64,000 bases of DNA from Bacteroidota bacterium (GCA_007694165.1 RECE01000326.1:1-64000); one strand, 5' to 3'; positions 46,937 through 61,548 are shown, counted from the stretch's first letter. Numbers and translations are program-made. Notes: generated from the letters alone by a model not told the origin.

Positions 46937-47449
46937 TGTTTTTATGGCATTTGGAGATGGATAATTTGGATTAAATGCTATTATTTTAATCCTTCTGTGA
47001 AAAAAATCCAGGTTCTTTATTAACTTGTTTATTCGTGGGTTTGATTCTTTCTTTATATTTGCTAAATAGTTGGGTTTTGCGGTCTGTTTAATTAATCTAA
47101 GATGGATTTGTCGTTAGTTTATTTCAAATATTTTACTTAAAGAGTGCAATAAATCCATGAAACTGCCCGGGCAGGGTTTCCCGGGAAAGAAATAAAATGT
47201 ATATTCATACTCGTCTACCGAATTTGCAATGCAGGCTATCAGACCAATAAGTGAACTAAATTTTTCTTTGATGAAACTTTCATGAGCACTTTACGCTGCA
47301 ATGATAATGAACCCAGCGCAGTGAACTCATGAACACCAAGGATTTTACTTAAATTGCGAAAAAATGCAAAAGTCATTCAGGCAGCAATTTAATAACAACT
47401 ATAACTGATATTTTTAATTTATTTTATTGCCGAAAGAAATAGATTTGCC
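46937..47449. other. 513-bp intergenic region between hybrid kinases
   Basis: No gene is visible. The region contains a short CCCGGG-rich hairpin (near 47167-47186) and a longer inverted repeat at 47279-47333. No TAnnTTTG promoter with a matching -33 box was found. The length suggests that the second kinase has its own promoter. Confidence 0.4.
47279..47333. repeat. Inverted repeat upstream of second hybrid kinase
   Basis: TTCATGAGCACTTTACGCTG (47279-47298) pairs with CAGCGCAGTGAACTCATGAA (47314-47333) with small bulges, around a 15-base loop. It lies about 120 bases before the kinase start. It could be an operator or RNA hairpin; no T tract follows, so a terminator is unlikely. Confidence 0.45.
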
Positions 47450-51353
<3,904 letters not shown>

Positions 51354-51361
<8 letters not shown>

Positions 51362-52781
51362 CGTGAAACACATACTTGTAATTGAAGATAACGCCGGGGT
51401 TGCTGAACTGATTAGTGAAAAACTCCACGAGTGCGGCTATACAACCTTTATTGCATCCAACGGTAAAGCGGCGCTGTCTTACCTTAAGGAGGGAAAAGCA
51501 GATATGGTGATTCTGGACTATTCGCTGCCCGACATGGATGGGAAGGAAATTATTGCCGCAGTAAAGGCCGCCAATATTGTTATGCCTCCCTTTATTGTGT
51601 CAACCGGCAGGGGTGATGAACAGCTTGCTGTGGATATGATGAAGCTTGGTGCCTATGATTACATGATCAAAGACAAAAGCCTCATCAGTCGTTTACCTGA
51701 GACTTTGGGCCGGCTTGGGCATGAAATTCATAGAGATGAAGAGCTTCGCAAGGCTCAACTTGCCCTGCGGGAGAGCGAAGAAAGATTCAGGAATTTCGTA
51801 GAAAAGGCCACCGATTTTTTTGTGAAACTATCCGTTGATGGTCAAATAATCTATTCCTCCCCCAATTGGCAGCGGCATATGGGTTTGTCTCCTGAAGAGC
51901 TCTCACGGATTACTATCTTTGATCTGGTACACCCTGATGATAAACCAAGGATGGAAAAACAAATGATCGAAATTGTTCAAGCAAAAAGTTCGCATTTTGC
52001 TGCTGAGTACAGGGTGCAGCATAAAAACGGAGAATGGAAATGCCACGAAGTTAAAGGGTATTCTGTCAAAGAAAATAATATCTTTTTTGTCAACTGTATT
52101 GCCAGAGATGTAACAGAAGAGAGAATGGCAGTGAAAAAACTTGCCAGGGCAGTGTTCAGAGCAGAAGAACAGGAGAAAAATAAGTTTGCGGAGGTGTTGC
52201 ATGAGGGCATTGGCCCATTGGTTTCTGCTATTAAAATGTCTATGGAGCGGATTAGATCTATGGGAAAATTTGATGAAAAGCAGATTAAAGTTATTGATTA
52301 CTGCAATGATCTTGTAGATGATGCCGTAACCAGCGTGCGGAATCTTGCCAATGACCTCAGGCCCAATCTAATCAATGACTTCGGACTCGTAAAGGCCATT
52401 TCCTCCCATATCAACAAGCTGAAAGAGCAGTCGGGTCCTGATGTAAAGTTTCTGGTTGCTGACAATATTCCGGAACTGGATAAGGAAATTAGCATTATCC
52501 TCTATCGGGTCCTTACCAGGCTTATTGCCAACTCTGTTAAATATTCAAAAGCCGACCGCATTCAGCTGGAGTTAAAAATGAAAGATTCCCTTCTGGTAAT
52601 AGAATATTCAGACAACGGAGAAGGTTTTTCACGAAAAGTAACACCGAAAGACAAAATAAAAGAACTGAATGTAAATATGGAAAGTATGAAAAACCGCATA
52701 GATTCATTAAACGGAACTGTGGTTTTTCAAAATGATGCTCCTGGTGAAAACCTGAAAATTGTAATTCCTCTTGTGCATTAG
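51354..52781 (+). CDS. REC-PAS-histidine kinase (HisKA_3-like), no DNA-binding output
   Basis: The 475-residue protein begins with a receiver domain (ILVIEDNAGVAELI; phosphoacceptor Asp55 in ILDYSLPDMDG). A PAS domain lies at about 140-265 (RFRNFVEKATDFFVKLSVDG). It ends with a NarX/DegS-type kinase: His283 in VLHEGIGPLVSAIK, dimer helices to NLANDLRP, and an ATPase domain with ANSVKYS and DNGEGFS. Receiver first and kinase second suggests that it takes phosphate from the hybrid kinases upstream and passes a signal on. The ATG at 51354 overlaps the stop of the previous gene; a start at 51324 is open but inside that gene. Confidence 0.88.
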
Positions 52782-52996
52782 TGTTTTGCATCCTTCTTTT
52801 TTAGCCTTCTCAGAACTCGGCCAATCCCCCCATTATATATTTTATGAAAAGGTAAATAAAGATTTGTTGAGTGGGGCAAAAATTGTAATTTTATAATTAT
52901 TATACCTTGTTCTTAACTTAAAGTATTCTGATTGTGCTGAGAGCCGAAGGATTGCCCCCGGGACTCCATAATTTCAACAATACAAAACATGCAGGT

Positions 52997-55900
52997 ATGG
53001 GTTTCTGTGTTTATTATCGCAAAGCATTGCTCATAGGTTTTGCCCTGCTCCTCCCTTTTTTTTCTCAGGGGTCAGACAGCGTTTTGCTTTCAGGGGGATG
53101 GACAAATATGGCTTATGCCGGATATTCTCAAAGCCTTAGTAATTTGTTAAATGCAACACTTGCCTATTCTAAACCTTTTTACCAAAACATGTGGTTCTAT
53201 TTAGGAGGTGTTTTATTGGCAATTCTGCTCATAATAGCATACAGGCAAAGCCGGAAACTACTATTAAGAGCAAGGGAGTTAAAGTTTCGTGGAGGCATTC
53301 TGGAGTCTGCCAACACCATGCTTGAAGAGCTTCTGGAAGACCGCAGGAAAGCAGAAATTACCATCAAAGAAAGTGAAGAAGCTTTTAAGAGTTTGTTTCT
53401 GCAATCAACCGACCCTATTTCCCTTATCAAAAACCACCGTTTTATCGATTGCAATCCTTCTTCGCTTAAATTCCTGGGATTGACAAGAAAAGAGGAGTTT
53501 ATTAATAAAACACCGTGGGAGATTTCCCCTCACCTGCAGCCGGATGGACAAAGATCTGATGAGAAAATGAGGGTCCTCATTGCTGATGCCCTGAGAAAAG
53601 GTAACCTTCAGTTTGAATGGATGCATCTGCGGTCTGATGGAGAAGGAATCCTTCTGGAAGTAGTGATGACACTCATACATTACAAAGGAGAGAGAGTTCT
53701 GCATGTTAGCTGGCGTGATATTACCCAGCGCAAAAAGGCAGAACAGAATCTTAAGGAAAGTGAAGAACGTTACCGTTTGCTGGTTGACAACCAGACAGAC
53801 TTGATTGTTAAGGTTGACAATGAAGGACGTTTTCTTTTCGTAAGTCCTTCTTACTGCAGGTTGTTTGGCAAAACTACTGATGACCTTATTGGAAAAACAT
53901 TTCTGCCACTGGTGCATCCCGATGACAGGGAAGCCACAAATAAAGCCATGGAAAAACTCTATGCACCCCCATATCATTGTTATATAGAACAACGTGCCAT
54001 GACAATAGATGGCTGGAGGTGGATATCATGGGTAGATACTGCCGTTGTTGGTGAGGACGGGGAAGTAAAGGAAATTGTTGGTGTGGGAAGAGAAATTACC
54101 GATATTGTAAAGGCGCGGGAAGAGATAACAGAACAGAAGGATTTCATCCAAACCGTGCTCGACAATCTCCCTATCGGTGTTGCTTTGAATGCATATGATA
54201 GTGGGAAAGCATTCTACATGAACAAGAAGTTTGTGGAAATATATGGCTGGCCTGAAGAGGAGTTGAAAGATGTTGACAACTTTTTTCAATTGGTCTACCC
54301 TGATATCAACTACCGGGAGCAAATCCGCACCAGAATACTTGCAGATGTTGAAAGTGGCGATCCTGAAAGGATGCGGTGGGACAATATCGCCATTGTTACC
54401 GTAAAAGGAGAACAGAAGTTTGTCAATGCTATTAACATTCCCCTTATTAATCAAAATATCATGGTATCCACCGTAGTGGATAATACACAGGTATGGGAAA
54501 ATGAGTCGGCCATTAAAAAGGAACGGGATAAACTTCAAATGCTGTTTTCCATTGCCCGCAAGATTGAAAAGTCAGATTCACTGGAGGAAGTGCTGCAATA
54601 TACTCTTCAGCGCGTATGTGAAGATAATAGTTGGGACCTTGGAGAGGCCTGGCTGCCATCGGAAAAAATGCAAGCGATGATTTACTCGGGATCCTATTGT
54701 GTGTCTAAAGATGAATTCGAAGGCTTTATAGAGTTAAGTCAGGATTATTCATTTCCTATAAACATAGGGATACCGGGAAGGGTCTGGGCAAAAAAAAGCG
54801 TAGTATGGGTGAATGACCTCCAGCAGGATGAAAACTTCCTGCGGAAAAAAGAGGCAGGTACCTACAAGATTAAATCTGCAGTGGGAATACCTATTATGAC
54901 TAACGATGAGGTCGTTTGTGTAATGGTGTTTTTTATGAAGCAGTTCAGAGAAAAAGACCAGGAGTTTGTTGATCTGATAATGGGTATTGGCCTTCAGTTG
55001 GCTGAGCTTTTTCGCAGGAAAAGTATCCTTGTGGAACAGCTGAAAACTCTTGAGATGCTCCATCAAAGTGCAAAACAACTGAAACAGGCACAGAAAATTT
55101 CAAATGTGGGTAGCTGGGAACTTGATCTCAACACATCCATGGTAAAGTTTTCGGAAGAAGCAAGTAAGATTTATGGGGCAACATCCAGCGAAATGCACAT
55201 CAAGGCAGTGAATGAAATGGTGGTTGAGAAATACAGAAACATGCTCAAAAATGAAATGCAGCAACATGAACTTACCGGTAAGCCTTATGATGTTACATTC
55301 CAGATAACAAGAGCAAGCGACGGCCAGCTAAGATATATTCATTCCATGGCAGAGATGAATGTTGCAGAGAATAAGGTGGTTGGTATTATCAGGGATATTA
55401 CAGAGTCAAAAACCAGTGAAAGGCTCAAACAGGAAATACTGGTGGCCAATGAGAGCGCACGGTTTAAGCAAAACTTCCTTGCTCAGATGAGTCATGAGAT
55501 CAGAACCCCCTTAACAGCGATTGATGGTATGCTTGAGCTTATGGAGAATACACCACTCAACGATACCCAGAAAGATTTTCTTGATACTGTGAAATTCTCA
55601 TCAGAAAACCTGCGCAATATAATTAATGAAGTTTTGGATTACTCCAGAATTGAAGCTGGTGGCATAAGGCTTAATCCTGTGGATTTTTCTTTCAGGGAGA
55701 TTTTTACCAAATCAGAAAAGTTATTTCAATCCTTAGGTAAAAACAATTTCAGGTTCCTTACCAAAGGACTGGAAAACCTCCCCGAATATATACACGCCGA
55801 CAAGCATCGGATTTTCCAGGTGATTTCCAATCTCATTTCCAACGCCGTAAAGTATGCGAGAGAGGGCGATGTGACCATGGAAATCATGCCTGTACCATCT

Positions 55901-56569
55901 AAAGACAATGGGCAGATGCTGTTTAAGGTTATGGTAAAAGACCAGGGGCCCGGGATTTCGGACGCCATGAAAAAGAACTTGTTCAAGCCTTTTTCGCAGA
56001 TACATAATATCAGTGAGACTTATATAGAGGGGTCGGGATTGGGGTTGTCTATCTGTAAAGAGCTTGCCATATTGCTTAACGGAGAAATTGATGTTGATAG
56101 TGTACCCGGAGAAGGCAGTACTTTCTGGTTTACCTTTGCTGCTGCACAGGTGAATGAAGTAAAGAAACCTGATGAGCTGTCTGACGAAAACAAAGCTGCC
56201 AAAAAAACAGGATTACGCATATTGCTCACCGAAGACAAAGGGGTGAATCAAAAGGTAATTTCTCTTATTCTTACCTCAATGGGGCACCGTATTGCACTGG
56301 CAAATAATGGTGAGGAAGCATTAAAGCAGTATAAGCCCGGCAATTTTGATCTCATTTTGATGGATATTCAGATGCCGGTTATGGACGGAATAACGGCAAC
56401 CAAAAAACTGAAAGAACAATATTCTGACCTTCCTCCGGTTGTTGGGCTCAGTGCCAACGCACTTCAGGGGGATCGCGAGAAATATATGGAGCAGGGTATG
56501 GATGATTACATAACCAAACCGGTAAGATCCGACGACTTCAGGCAGCTTATTGCCCGCCTTAAATGGTAG
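52997..56569 (+). CDS. Membrane hybrid histidine kinase (multi-PAS, GAF, HisKA-HATPase-REC)
   Basis: From ATG 52997 the protein (1190 residues) starts with a signal-like helix (YYRKALLIGFALLLPFF) and has a transmembrane helix at about 64-86 (FYLGGVLLAILLIIAY). Regions follow: PAS about 125-240, PAS 245-375, PAS 378-505, GAF 515-680, PAS 690-810, HisKA with His833 in MSHEIRTPLTA, HATPase 935-1050 (NLISNAVKY, DQGPGISD, GSGLGLSI) and REC 1070-1190 with Asp1123. The frame is open to a GTG at 52934, which would put 21 residues before the membrane segment; I prefer the ATG. xseA starts 30 bases downstream. Confidence 0.9.
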   Translation: MGFCVYYRKALLIGFALLLPFFSQGSDSVLLSGGWTNMAYAGYSQSLSNLLNATLAYSKPFYQNMWFYLGGVLLAILLIIAYRQSRKLLLRARELKFRGGILESANTMLEELLEDRRKAEITIKESEEAFKSLFLQSTDPISLIKNHRFIDCNPSSLKFLGLTRKEEFINKTPWEISPHLQPDGQRSDEKMRVLIADALRKGNLQFEWMHLRSDGEGILLEVVMTLIHYKGERVLHVSWRDITQRKKAEQNLKESEERYRLLVDNQTDLIVKVDNEGRFLFVSPSYCRLFGKTTDDLIGKTFLPLVHPDDREATNKAMEKLYAPPYHCYIEQRAMTIDGWRWISWVDTAVVGEDGEVKEIVGVGREITDIVKAREEITEQKDFIQTVLDNLPIGVALNAYDSGKAFYMNKKFVEIYGWPEEELKDVDNFFQLVYPDINYREQIRTRILADVESGDPERMRWDNIAIVTVKGEQKFVNAINIPLINQNIMVSTVVDNTQVWENESAIKKERDKLQMLFSIARKIEKSDSLEEVLQYTLQRVCEDNSWDLGEAWLPSEKMQAMIYSGSYCVSKDEFEGFIELSQDYSFPINIGIPGRVWAKKSVVWVNDLQQDENFLRKKEAGTYKIKSAVGIPIMTNDEVVCVMVFFMKQFREKDQEFVDLIMGIGLQLAELFRRKSILVEQLKTLEMLHQSAKQLKQAQKISNVGSWELDLNTSMVKFSEEASKIYGATSSEMHIKAVNEMVVEKYRNMLKNEMQQHELTGKPYDVTFQITRASDGQLRYIHSMAEMNVAENKVVGIIRDITESKTSERLKQEILVANESARFKQNFLAQMSHEIRTPLTAIDGMLELMENTPLNDTQKDFLDTVKFSSENLRNIINEVLDYSRIEAGGIRLNPVDFSFREIFTKSEKLFQSLGKNNFRFLTKGLENLPEYIHADKHRIFQVISNLISNAVKYAREGDVTMEIMPVPSKDNGQMLFKVMVKDQGPGISDAMKKNLFKPFSQIHNISETYIEGSGLGLSICKELAILLNGEIDVDSVPGEGSTFWFTFAAAQVNEVKKPDELSDENKAAKKTGLRILLTEDKGVNQKVISLILTSMGHRIALANNGEEALKQYKPGNFDLILMDIQMPVMDGITATKKLKEQYSDLPPVVGLSANALQGDREKYMEQGMDDYITKPVRSDDFRQLIARLKW

Positions 56570-56599
56570 ATTCATTGATTGGAAAGAAATTAAAATCTT

Positions 56600-57973
56600 A
56601 TGGAAAGTACCCGGAAAGTGTTTACTTTAACCGAATTGGGAAAAAGTATCAGGTCTGTTATTGAACACAGCTACACTTCAACTTACTGGATTAAAGCCGA
56701 AATAGCTAAACTCAATTATTACCCCCGCAGCGGACATTGTTATCCGGAATTGGTGGACAAGTCTGGAAACGTTATTCAGGCTCAGATGCGGGCGGTTATA
56801 TGGGCTGCTGACTATAAAATGATCAACAGGCAGTTTACTGCTGCGGCTGGTGAGCCTCTTCGGGAGGGGATGTCAATTCTTTTCAGGGCCTCTTTGGGCT
56901 TTCATCCTGTTTATGGTTTGTCTTTGCAAATATGGGAGGTGGAGCTGGCTTTTACCCTGGGCGAAATGGCCATGGAAAAAACCCGTAACATCGAAAAACT
57001 GAAAAAAGAAGGGGTTTTCAATACTAACAAAGCCCTTTCCATGCCTCTTTTGCCCAAACGAATAGCCGTTATTTCGGTTGAAACCAGCAAAGGGTACAGC
57101 GATTTTTTGAAAATTCTCAGCGGCCAGGCCGAAAAGTATGCATGGTGGCATTTCTTGTTTCCATCCGTTTTGCAGGGAGACAAAGCAGCCGAAGGGATTA
57201 TTTCTCAATTGCGCATTATCAGAAAAGCAAAACAAAGGTTTGATATGATTGCTATAATAAGGGGAGGGGGAGGTGATATAGGGCTTAATTGTTATGATGA
57301 CTATCAACTTGCCAAAGAAATTGCCACTTCCCCTTTGCCGGTTATCACAGGTATCGGTCATGCAACCAATGAAACCATTGCAGAAATGGTAGCGTGGTCC
57401 AACAAAATCACCCCTACCGATGTGGCCTATTTCATTGTGGAACAATTTAAAACTTTCGAACAACGTATTGAGAATGCTTCACGGGCAATGCGCTCAAAAA
57501 CCCTTAGCCTGCTTGCTTTTCAGAATAATATCCTGGACCATCTCAGCAACAGCACAGCCAGAAACCCTGCTTACCTGATAGCCTCCCAAAAGAACAAACT
57601 TGATTCCATCACTTCTTCTTTGTTGCGCGATACGCGGGCAATGCAACAGGTTCACAAAGATAACCTGCACGACAAAGCCCTCAAAATGTCGTTGATAATC
57701 CCCAGGCTGCTTTTTAAAGTACAGTGTGATGTTGATAACCATCAAATAAGGCTTTCTACGCTGGCAAAGCAGTTTTTTGTCAAAGAAAACAGTCTGATTG
57801 AAAACCTTCAAACGAAAAGAGAACTTCTGGATCCGTTGAATGTGCTCAAAAGGGGCTATTCCATTACACTGCATAATGGGAAAAGCCTGAAAAAAGCAAC
57901 AGATGTAAAAGAAGGCGACGAACTTGTAACCCGCCTCAGTGAGGGATCCTTAAAAACAAGAGTAATCGGGTGA
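56600..57973 (+). CDS. xseA: Exodeoxyribonuclease VII large subunit
   Basis: XseA (457 residues) is the catalytic large subunit of exonuclease VII, which degrades single-stranded DNA from both ends. An N-terminal OB-fold domain (about 1-105: FTLTELGKSIRSVIEHSY, SGHCYPELVDK) is followed by the catalytic core (IIRGGGGDIGLNCYDDYQLA, ITGIGHATNETIAEMVAW, TPTDVAYF) and a long helical region, then a small C-terminal domain (LNVLKRGYSITLHNGKSLK). xseB, the small subunit, is not next to it in this window. It is 30 bases behind the kinase gene and could be read from that transcript. Confidence 0.94.
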   Translation: MESTRKVFTLTELGKSIRSVIEHSYTSTYWIKAEIAKLNYYPRSGHCYPELVDKSGNVIQAQMRAVIWAADYKMINRQFTAAAGEPLREGMSILFRASLGFHPVYGLSLQIWEVELAFTLGEMAMEKTRNIEKLKKEGVFNTNKALSMPLLPKRIAVISVETSKGYSDFLKILSGQAEKYAWWHFLFPSVLQGDKAAEGIISQLRIIRKAKQRFDMIAIIRGGGGDIGLNCYDDYQLAKEIATSPLPVITGIGHATNETIAEMVAWSNKITPTDVAYFIVEQFKTFEQRIENASRAMRSKTLSLLAFQNNILDHLSNSTARNPAYLIASQKNKLDSITSSLLRDTRAMQQVHKDNLHDKALKMSLIIPRLLFKVQCDVDNHQIRLSTLAKQFFVKENSLIENLQTKRELLDPLNVLKRGYSITLHNGKSLKKATDVKEGDELVTRLSEGSLKTRVIG

Positions 57974-57980
57974 GAAGGCT

Positions 57981-58937
57981 TTAATGGTTGAGATCTTCGG
58001 GTTTTACAATACCGAATCGTTCATTTTTGTAATCAAAAATCATGATGTAGTCCCTGAAAAATGCCTGGGAAATTTTGCCTCTTATACCCGAGGGTGCCCG
58101 CTCGCCCGAATGATAAACATTGTAGTCTGCCAGAGGCATTCCTTTAAAAAGCATGGTGATCTCGGGTGCAAATCCTTTCAGTTCCACAAACTCATTTTGC
58201 ATGGTAACGTGCATAAGTTTTTCCGGGGCCTCTCTGGTAGAGACAATTTGGCGAAACGTTCGATTTTGGAATACAACCAGTGCCGGACGCGATGAACCGT
58301 CGAAAAACATTTCTGTCTCACGTCCCGCAATTGTGACTGGGATTACCAAAAGTCCTGCTTCAACTTTCATGGGTACGAATAGTACGTGCTGCTCTATGGA
58401 TGCGGGAAGTTCTTCAACGCTGGCAAAACGCTCTCCCTGGTTATCTATCAGTAGAATCTTTCTATTGCGGTGAAACAAACCAAAGCCCAGCTCTCCTTTT
58501 ATCCTGTTTTCTCTTGCAGATTCTTCGGTAGTGATTATCCTCATGTTATCTTCTCCCAGTAGTTGCCTGTTGATACTTATTTCCAGATCCCTGAGAACTT
58601 GTTCGCGCATGGTACTTATCCTTTGCACACTTTCTGTTCGGGTTGCAAAAGCCGGGTTGCGGTAAACCATGTTGTCATAACCATAGTCGTATAAAAGACT
58701 AAAAGGATTGCTGAGGGTAAGAATAAAGGTCTGCACTTCCGGAATCCCTCCCACGTGAAAATTGGCAACCATTACCTGGTTGGGGGTATCGTGGAAGTAA
58801 TTGTTGGTTTGGGTGTGCCATTCAAATTTGTGCCAGTTAACCTTGTTTTGAGCTTCACCAGTTGCATTGGAAGCAGCAGAATTCATATTGCCTGACAGGC
58901 AAACCCCTATTGTAAGACACGTCAGCAGATTTTTCAT
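57981..58937 (-). CDS. Secreted protein with degenerate aspartic-protease-like fold
   Basis: The 318-residue protein has a signal peptide (MKNLLTCLTIGVCLSGNMNSA). The C-terminal half looks like the retropepsin-like aspartic protease fold: IPVTIAGRETEMFFDGSSRPALVV, where FFDGSS replaces the usual hhDTG/SGA, and the final FRDYIMIFDYKNERFGI is typical. The N-terminal half has a matching position, FILTLSNPFSLLYDYGY, without DTG. Both catalytic aspartate motifs are therefore altered, and activity is doubtful. Neighbours give no hint. The assignment rests on pattern reading and is moderate. Confidence 0.6.
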   Translation of the reverse strand: MKNLLTCLTIGVCLSGNMNSAASNATGEAQNKVNWHKFEWHTQTNNYFHDTPNQVMVANFHVGGIPEVQTFILTLSNPFSLLYDYGYDNMVYRNPAFATRTESVQRISTMREQVLRDLEISINRQLLGEDNMRIITTEESARENRIKGELGFGLFHRNRKILLIDNQGERFASVEELPASIEQHVLFVPMKVEAGLLVIPVTIAGRETEMFFDGSSRPALVVFQNRTFRQIVSTREAPEKLMHVTMQNEFVELKGFAPEITMLFKGMPLADYNVYHSGERAPSGIRGKISQAFFRDYIMIFDYKNERFGIVKPEDLNH

Positions 58938-59252
58938 GTGTTTAGAGTTTGGTTTAAAATGGCCACCTGGAAGCTCCTTTTAGATTATTCTTCGGTATTG
59001 TTAAAGACGTTGCCACGGAGATTTCATTATGGGTTTTTTTGGTTTTTGTAAAAATGGTTTCGTGGTTGTACGATTATTTTAACATAAGGTTGCAAAATGT
59101 TGTGATTCAGTGTTATCCTTATTCTAATTATCCTTTCATCATGCAAAGGTTCAGAATGGTGTACAATGTTTTTTTCAACCACTTTAATTTTGGGCGCAAA
59201 AAAAAAGCTATCCGGGGAGGATAGCTTTTTCAATGGTTTGTGGGTAAAGTAT
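58938..59252. other. 315-bp intergenic region with terminator
   Basis: The stretch between the aspartic-protease-like gene and the M16 gene has no convincing gene. Its only clear feature is the minus-strand terminator at 59198-59230. Confidence 0.5.
59198..59230 (-). terminator. Rho-independent terminator after the M16 pair
   Basis: AAAAAGCTATCC (59202-59213) pairs perfectly with GGATAGCTTTTT (59219-59230) around a five-base loop. On the minus strand nine U follow (A tract 59198-59206). It ends the M16 peptidase genes 23 bases beyond the stop. Confidence 0.88.
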
Positions 59253-61388
59253 TTAGTTGATCAAAAACTTCTCTTTTTCGATACCTGAATTGATTTCAAT
59301 TTCAGTTACTTTCATTTCAATAACCTGACCACCGGCCTGTTGTGTAATCAAACGTGGAAACTTAAGCTCGAATGACTCAACAGGGGTTTTGGCTCCAAAC
59401 AAGCGCGCGAAAAACGAAGGTCTTTTCCCTTCTTTTTCAATTACAAGTGGTTGATAGTCATCATACAAAGCGGTTCCCATTTCTGATTCAGAACGGATTT
59501 TTAACCCTGTTTGATAGTCGTAAAACTCACGTGATCTTTGCCCTTCAGGAGAAATAACCAATACCCTGTAAGCTCTCTTACCTTCAAGATTGGCAATTCC
59601 CTCCAGTGATTTTTCTATACCATAATCAGCATAGTTCATTTCAGCATTCATAATAGCCTGCATTTTCATGGTTTCGAACTCGGGGCCTTCTGTAAACTGC
59701 TGGCTACCCATCATGCCTGTCATGGCTGCGGTATTGCCGTCAAAAATCTGTGCCTGAACCACATTTCCTCCAAAAATTGTTTCTACCCTGAGTTTATTGG
59801 GTGCTTTCTGGTATTGCTTAATGGTAGCTTTCTGTCCCATCATTTCAATTTCAATTACCTGCTTGAGGTCATTGATTTTGTTGAAGCTTTCTTTCCCTCC
59901 GATGGCATTAAAATATTTGTTAAGTACGGTTTGCACGGTTACATTGGCAGGAGCTTCTTCCAGTTCGGGAGCTACAAAGGGCTGGCCAAAAGCATCAAAA
60001 AACTCAACTGTGCCGGTAGCACTGAATCGTTCAAGTGTTTCGGGTACTTCATCCATGCTTCCGGCAACAACGATAATTGCATTGTTGGGCTTGAGGTACT
60101 TTTGTGCCATTTGCTGCACATCCTCGATGTTCACAGCTTCCAGCCTGGTAAGGTAATTGGCATAATAGTCTTCAGGAAGATCATACCTTTTGATATTGAG
60201 GGCAAAGTTAGCAATGGTTCTTGGGCTCTCCAGGGAGCGGGCAAACTGACCTGTCATGTAGTTTTTTACCAGCTCGATATCCCTTTCAGATACAGGCTCA
60301 TTGATGAGTTTCTCCATTTCTCCAAGAATCTCTACCACTGTGCTGTCAGTCACGCTGTTGCGCACTTCGGTTGAAGCGATAAACCGGCTTACCAGCCTGT
60401 CGGTAGAAATGTTGGACCGTGCCCCGTAGGTATACCCTTTGTCTTCGCGAAGGTTTTGCATCAGCCTTCCGGAAAACACTCCACCACCAAGTATTCCATT
60501 CATAACGCTAACACTGATGGCATCTTCATGCCCTACGGGCAGCACTACAGGGTAAGTTATCTGAACCACACTTTGAGAAGCGCCGGTTCTTTCTGCAAAA
60601 GCAACTCTTCTGCCTTCGGGAGCAACAGGGGTGGGGTAAGTGTGACGGGGAACATCGCCTCTTTGCCAGCTGCTGAAGTATTTATTCATTAATGTTTTGG
60701 CTTCTGTAACATCGATATCGCCAACGATTACCATGTAGCCTGCATTGGGCTTCCAGTAGGTGTTGTAATAATCCTTCAGAAGGTCTACCGTAATGTTGTC
60801 AAGGGTTTCTTCTGTAAGAACTTCACCGTAAGGATGATCAGAACCGTAGGTCTGGGTAAGAGAAACGTTGCGAGCAATAGCATTTCCATCCGTTTTAATG
60901 GTTTGAAGTCCTGAACGGGCCTGATTGATGCGTCTTTCAAGCTCTTCTACAGGGAAGATGGGATTGAGCAATACGTCGGACATCAGATCAAGCAAGGTGC
61001 CTTTGTGGCGAGTTAGTGAAGAGCCGAACATGCCGGTAGAGTAGGTGGAAAGGTTGGCACCAATAAAGTCTGCCGCCTCATCAATTTCTGCTTTTTTTCG
61101 GTTGGTCGTTCCTTCTCTCATCAGCTGCCCTGCAAAGTCGATGTAACCTTTTGCCTCTCCTTCCAGAATTGGGTCGATGTCCAGGGTAAGCTGAAATGAA
61201 ACAACAGGTACATTGCGGTTTTCCACTACGATTACCTGGAGTCCGTTTTCCATGGTAAAACTTTCGAAATCTCCCAGTTGAATAACCGGAGCTGGACCTG
61301 GCTCAGGGCGCTGGCTTCTGTCTAACTGTGCACTTACTGTTAAAACAGCAAGGAAACTGAAAATAAATATTGAAATGATTTTTTTCAT
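59253..61388 (-). CDS. M16 peptidase-like protein lacking the zinc motif, with extra C-terminal domain
   Basis: The 711-residue protein has a signal peptide (KKIISIFIFSFLAVLTVSAQ) and a pair of M16 (pitrilysin-family) domains in about residues 35-480. Where the catalytic HxxEH should be it reads GYIDFAGQLMREGT, with both histidines and the glutamate replaced, so it is not a peptidase on its own. Beyond residue 490 a separate domain (VLNKYFNAIGGKESFNKIND) resembles the LolA-like/outer-membrane lipoprotein-sorting fold seen fused to inactive M16 proteins. It follows the active M16 gene by 160 bases and likely forms its non-catalytic partner. Confidence 0.88.
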   Translation of the reverse strand: MKKIISIFIFSFLAVLTVSAQLDRSQRPEPGPAPVIQLGDFESFTMENGLQVIVVENRNVPVVSFQLTLDIDPILEGEAKGYIDFAGQLMREGTTNRKKAEIDEAADFIGANLSTYSTGMFGSSLTRHKGTLLDLMSDVLLNPIFPVEELERRINQARSGLQTIKTDGNAIARNVSLTQTYGSDHPYGEVLTEETLDNITVDLLKDYYNTYWKPNAGYMVIVGDIDVTEAKTLMNKYFSSWQRGDVPRHTYPTPVAPEGRRVAFAERTGASQSVVQITYPVVLPVGHEDAISVSVMNGILGGGVFSGRLMQNLREDKGYTYGARSNISTDRLVSRFIASTEVRNSVTDSTVVEILGEMEKLINEPVSERDIELVKNYMTGQFARSLESPRTIANFALNIKRYDLPEDYYANYLTRLEAVNIEDVQQMAQKYLKPNNAIIVVAGSMDEVPETLERFSATGTVEFFDAFGQPFVAPELEEAPANVTVQTVLNKYFNAIGGKESFNKINDLKQVIEIEMMGQKATIKQYQKAPNKLRVETIFGGNVVQAQIFDGNTAAMTGMMGSQQFTEGPEFETMKMQAIMNAEMNYADYGIEKSLEGIANLEGKRAYRVLVISPEGQRSREFYDYQTGLKIRSESEMGTALYDDYQPLVIEKEGKRPSFFARLFGAKTPVESFELKFPRLITQQAGGQVIEMKVTEIEINSGIEKEKFLIN

Positions 61389-61548
61389 GATAATGTTTCT
61401 TTTTTCCTGCAGAGGGTTTTTCCCGGGTTTGTTCTCTTGAGAAGCTTTGTGTTATTGGGGTAAACCGCTCTGTTTTATCGGGGTTTATTGACTTTTTTTA
61501 GATCTGAATGGATTGAAAAAGTGGTTTGTAAAACAGAAGGATTGCTTA

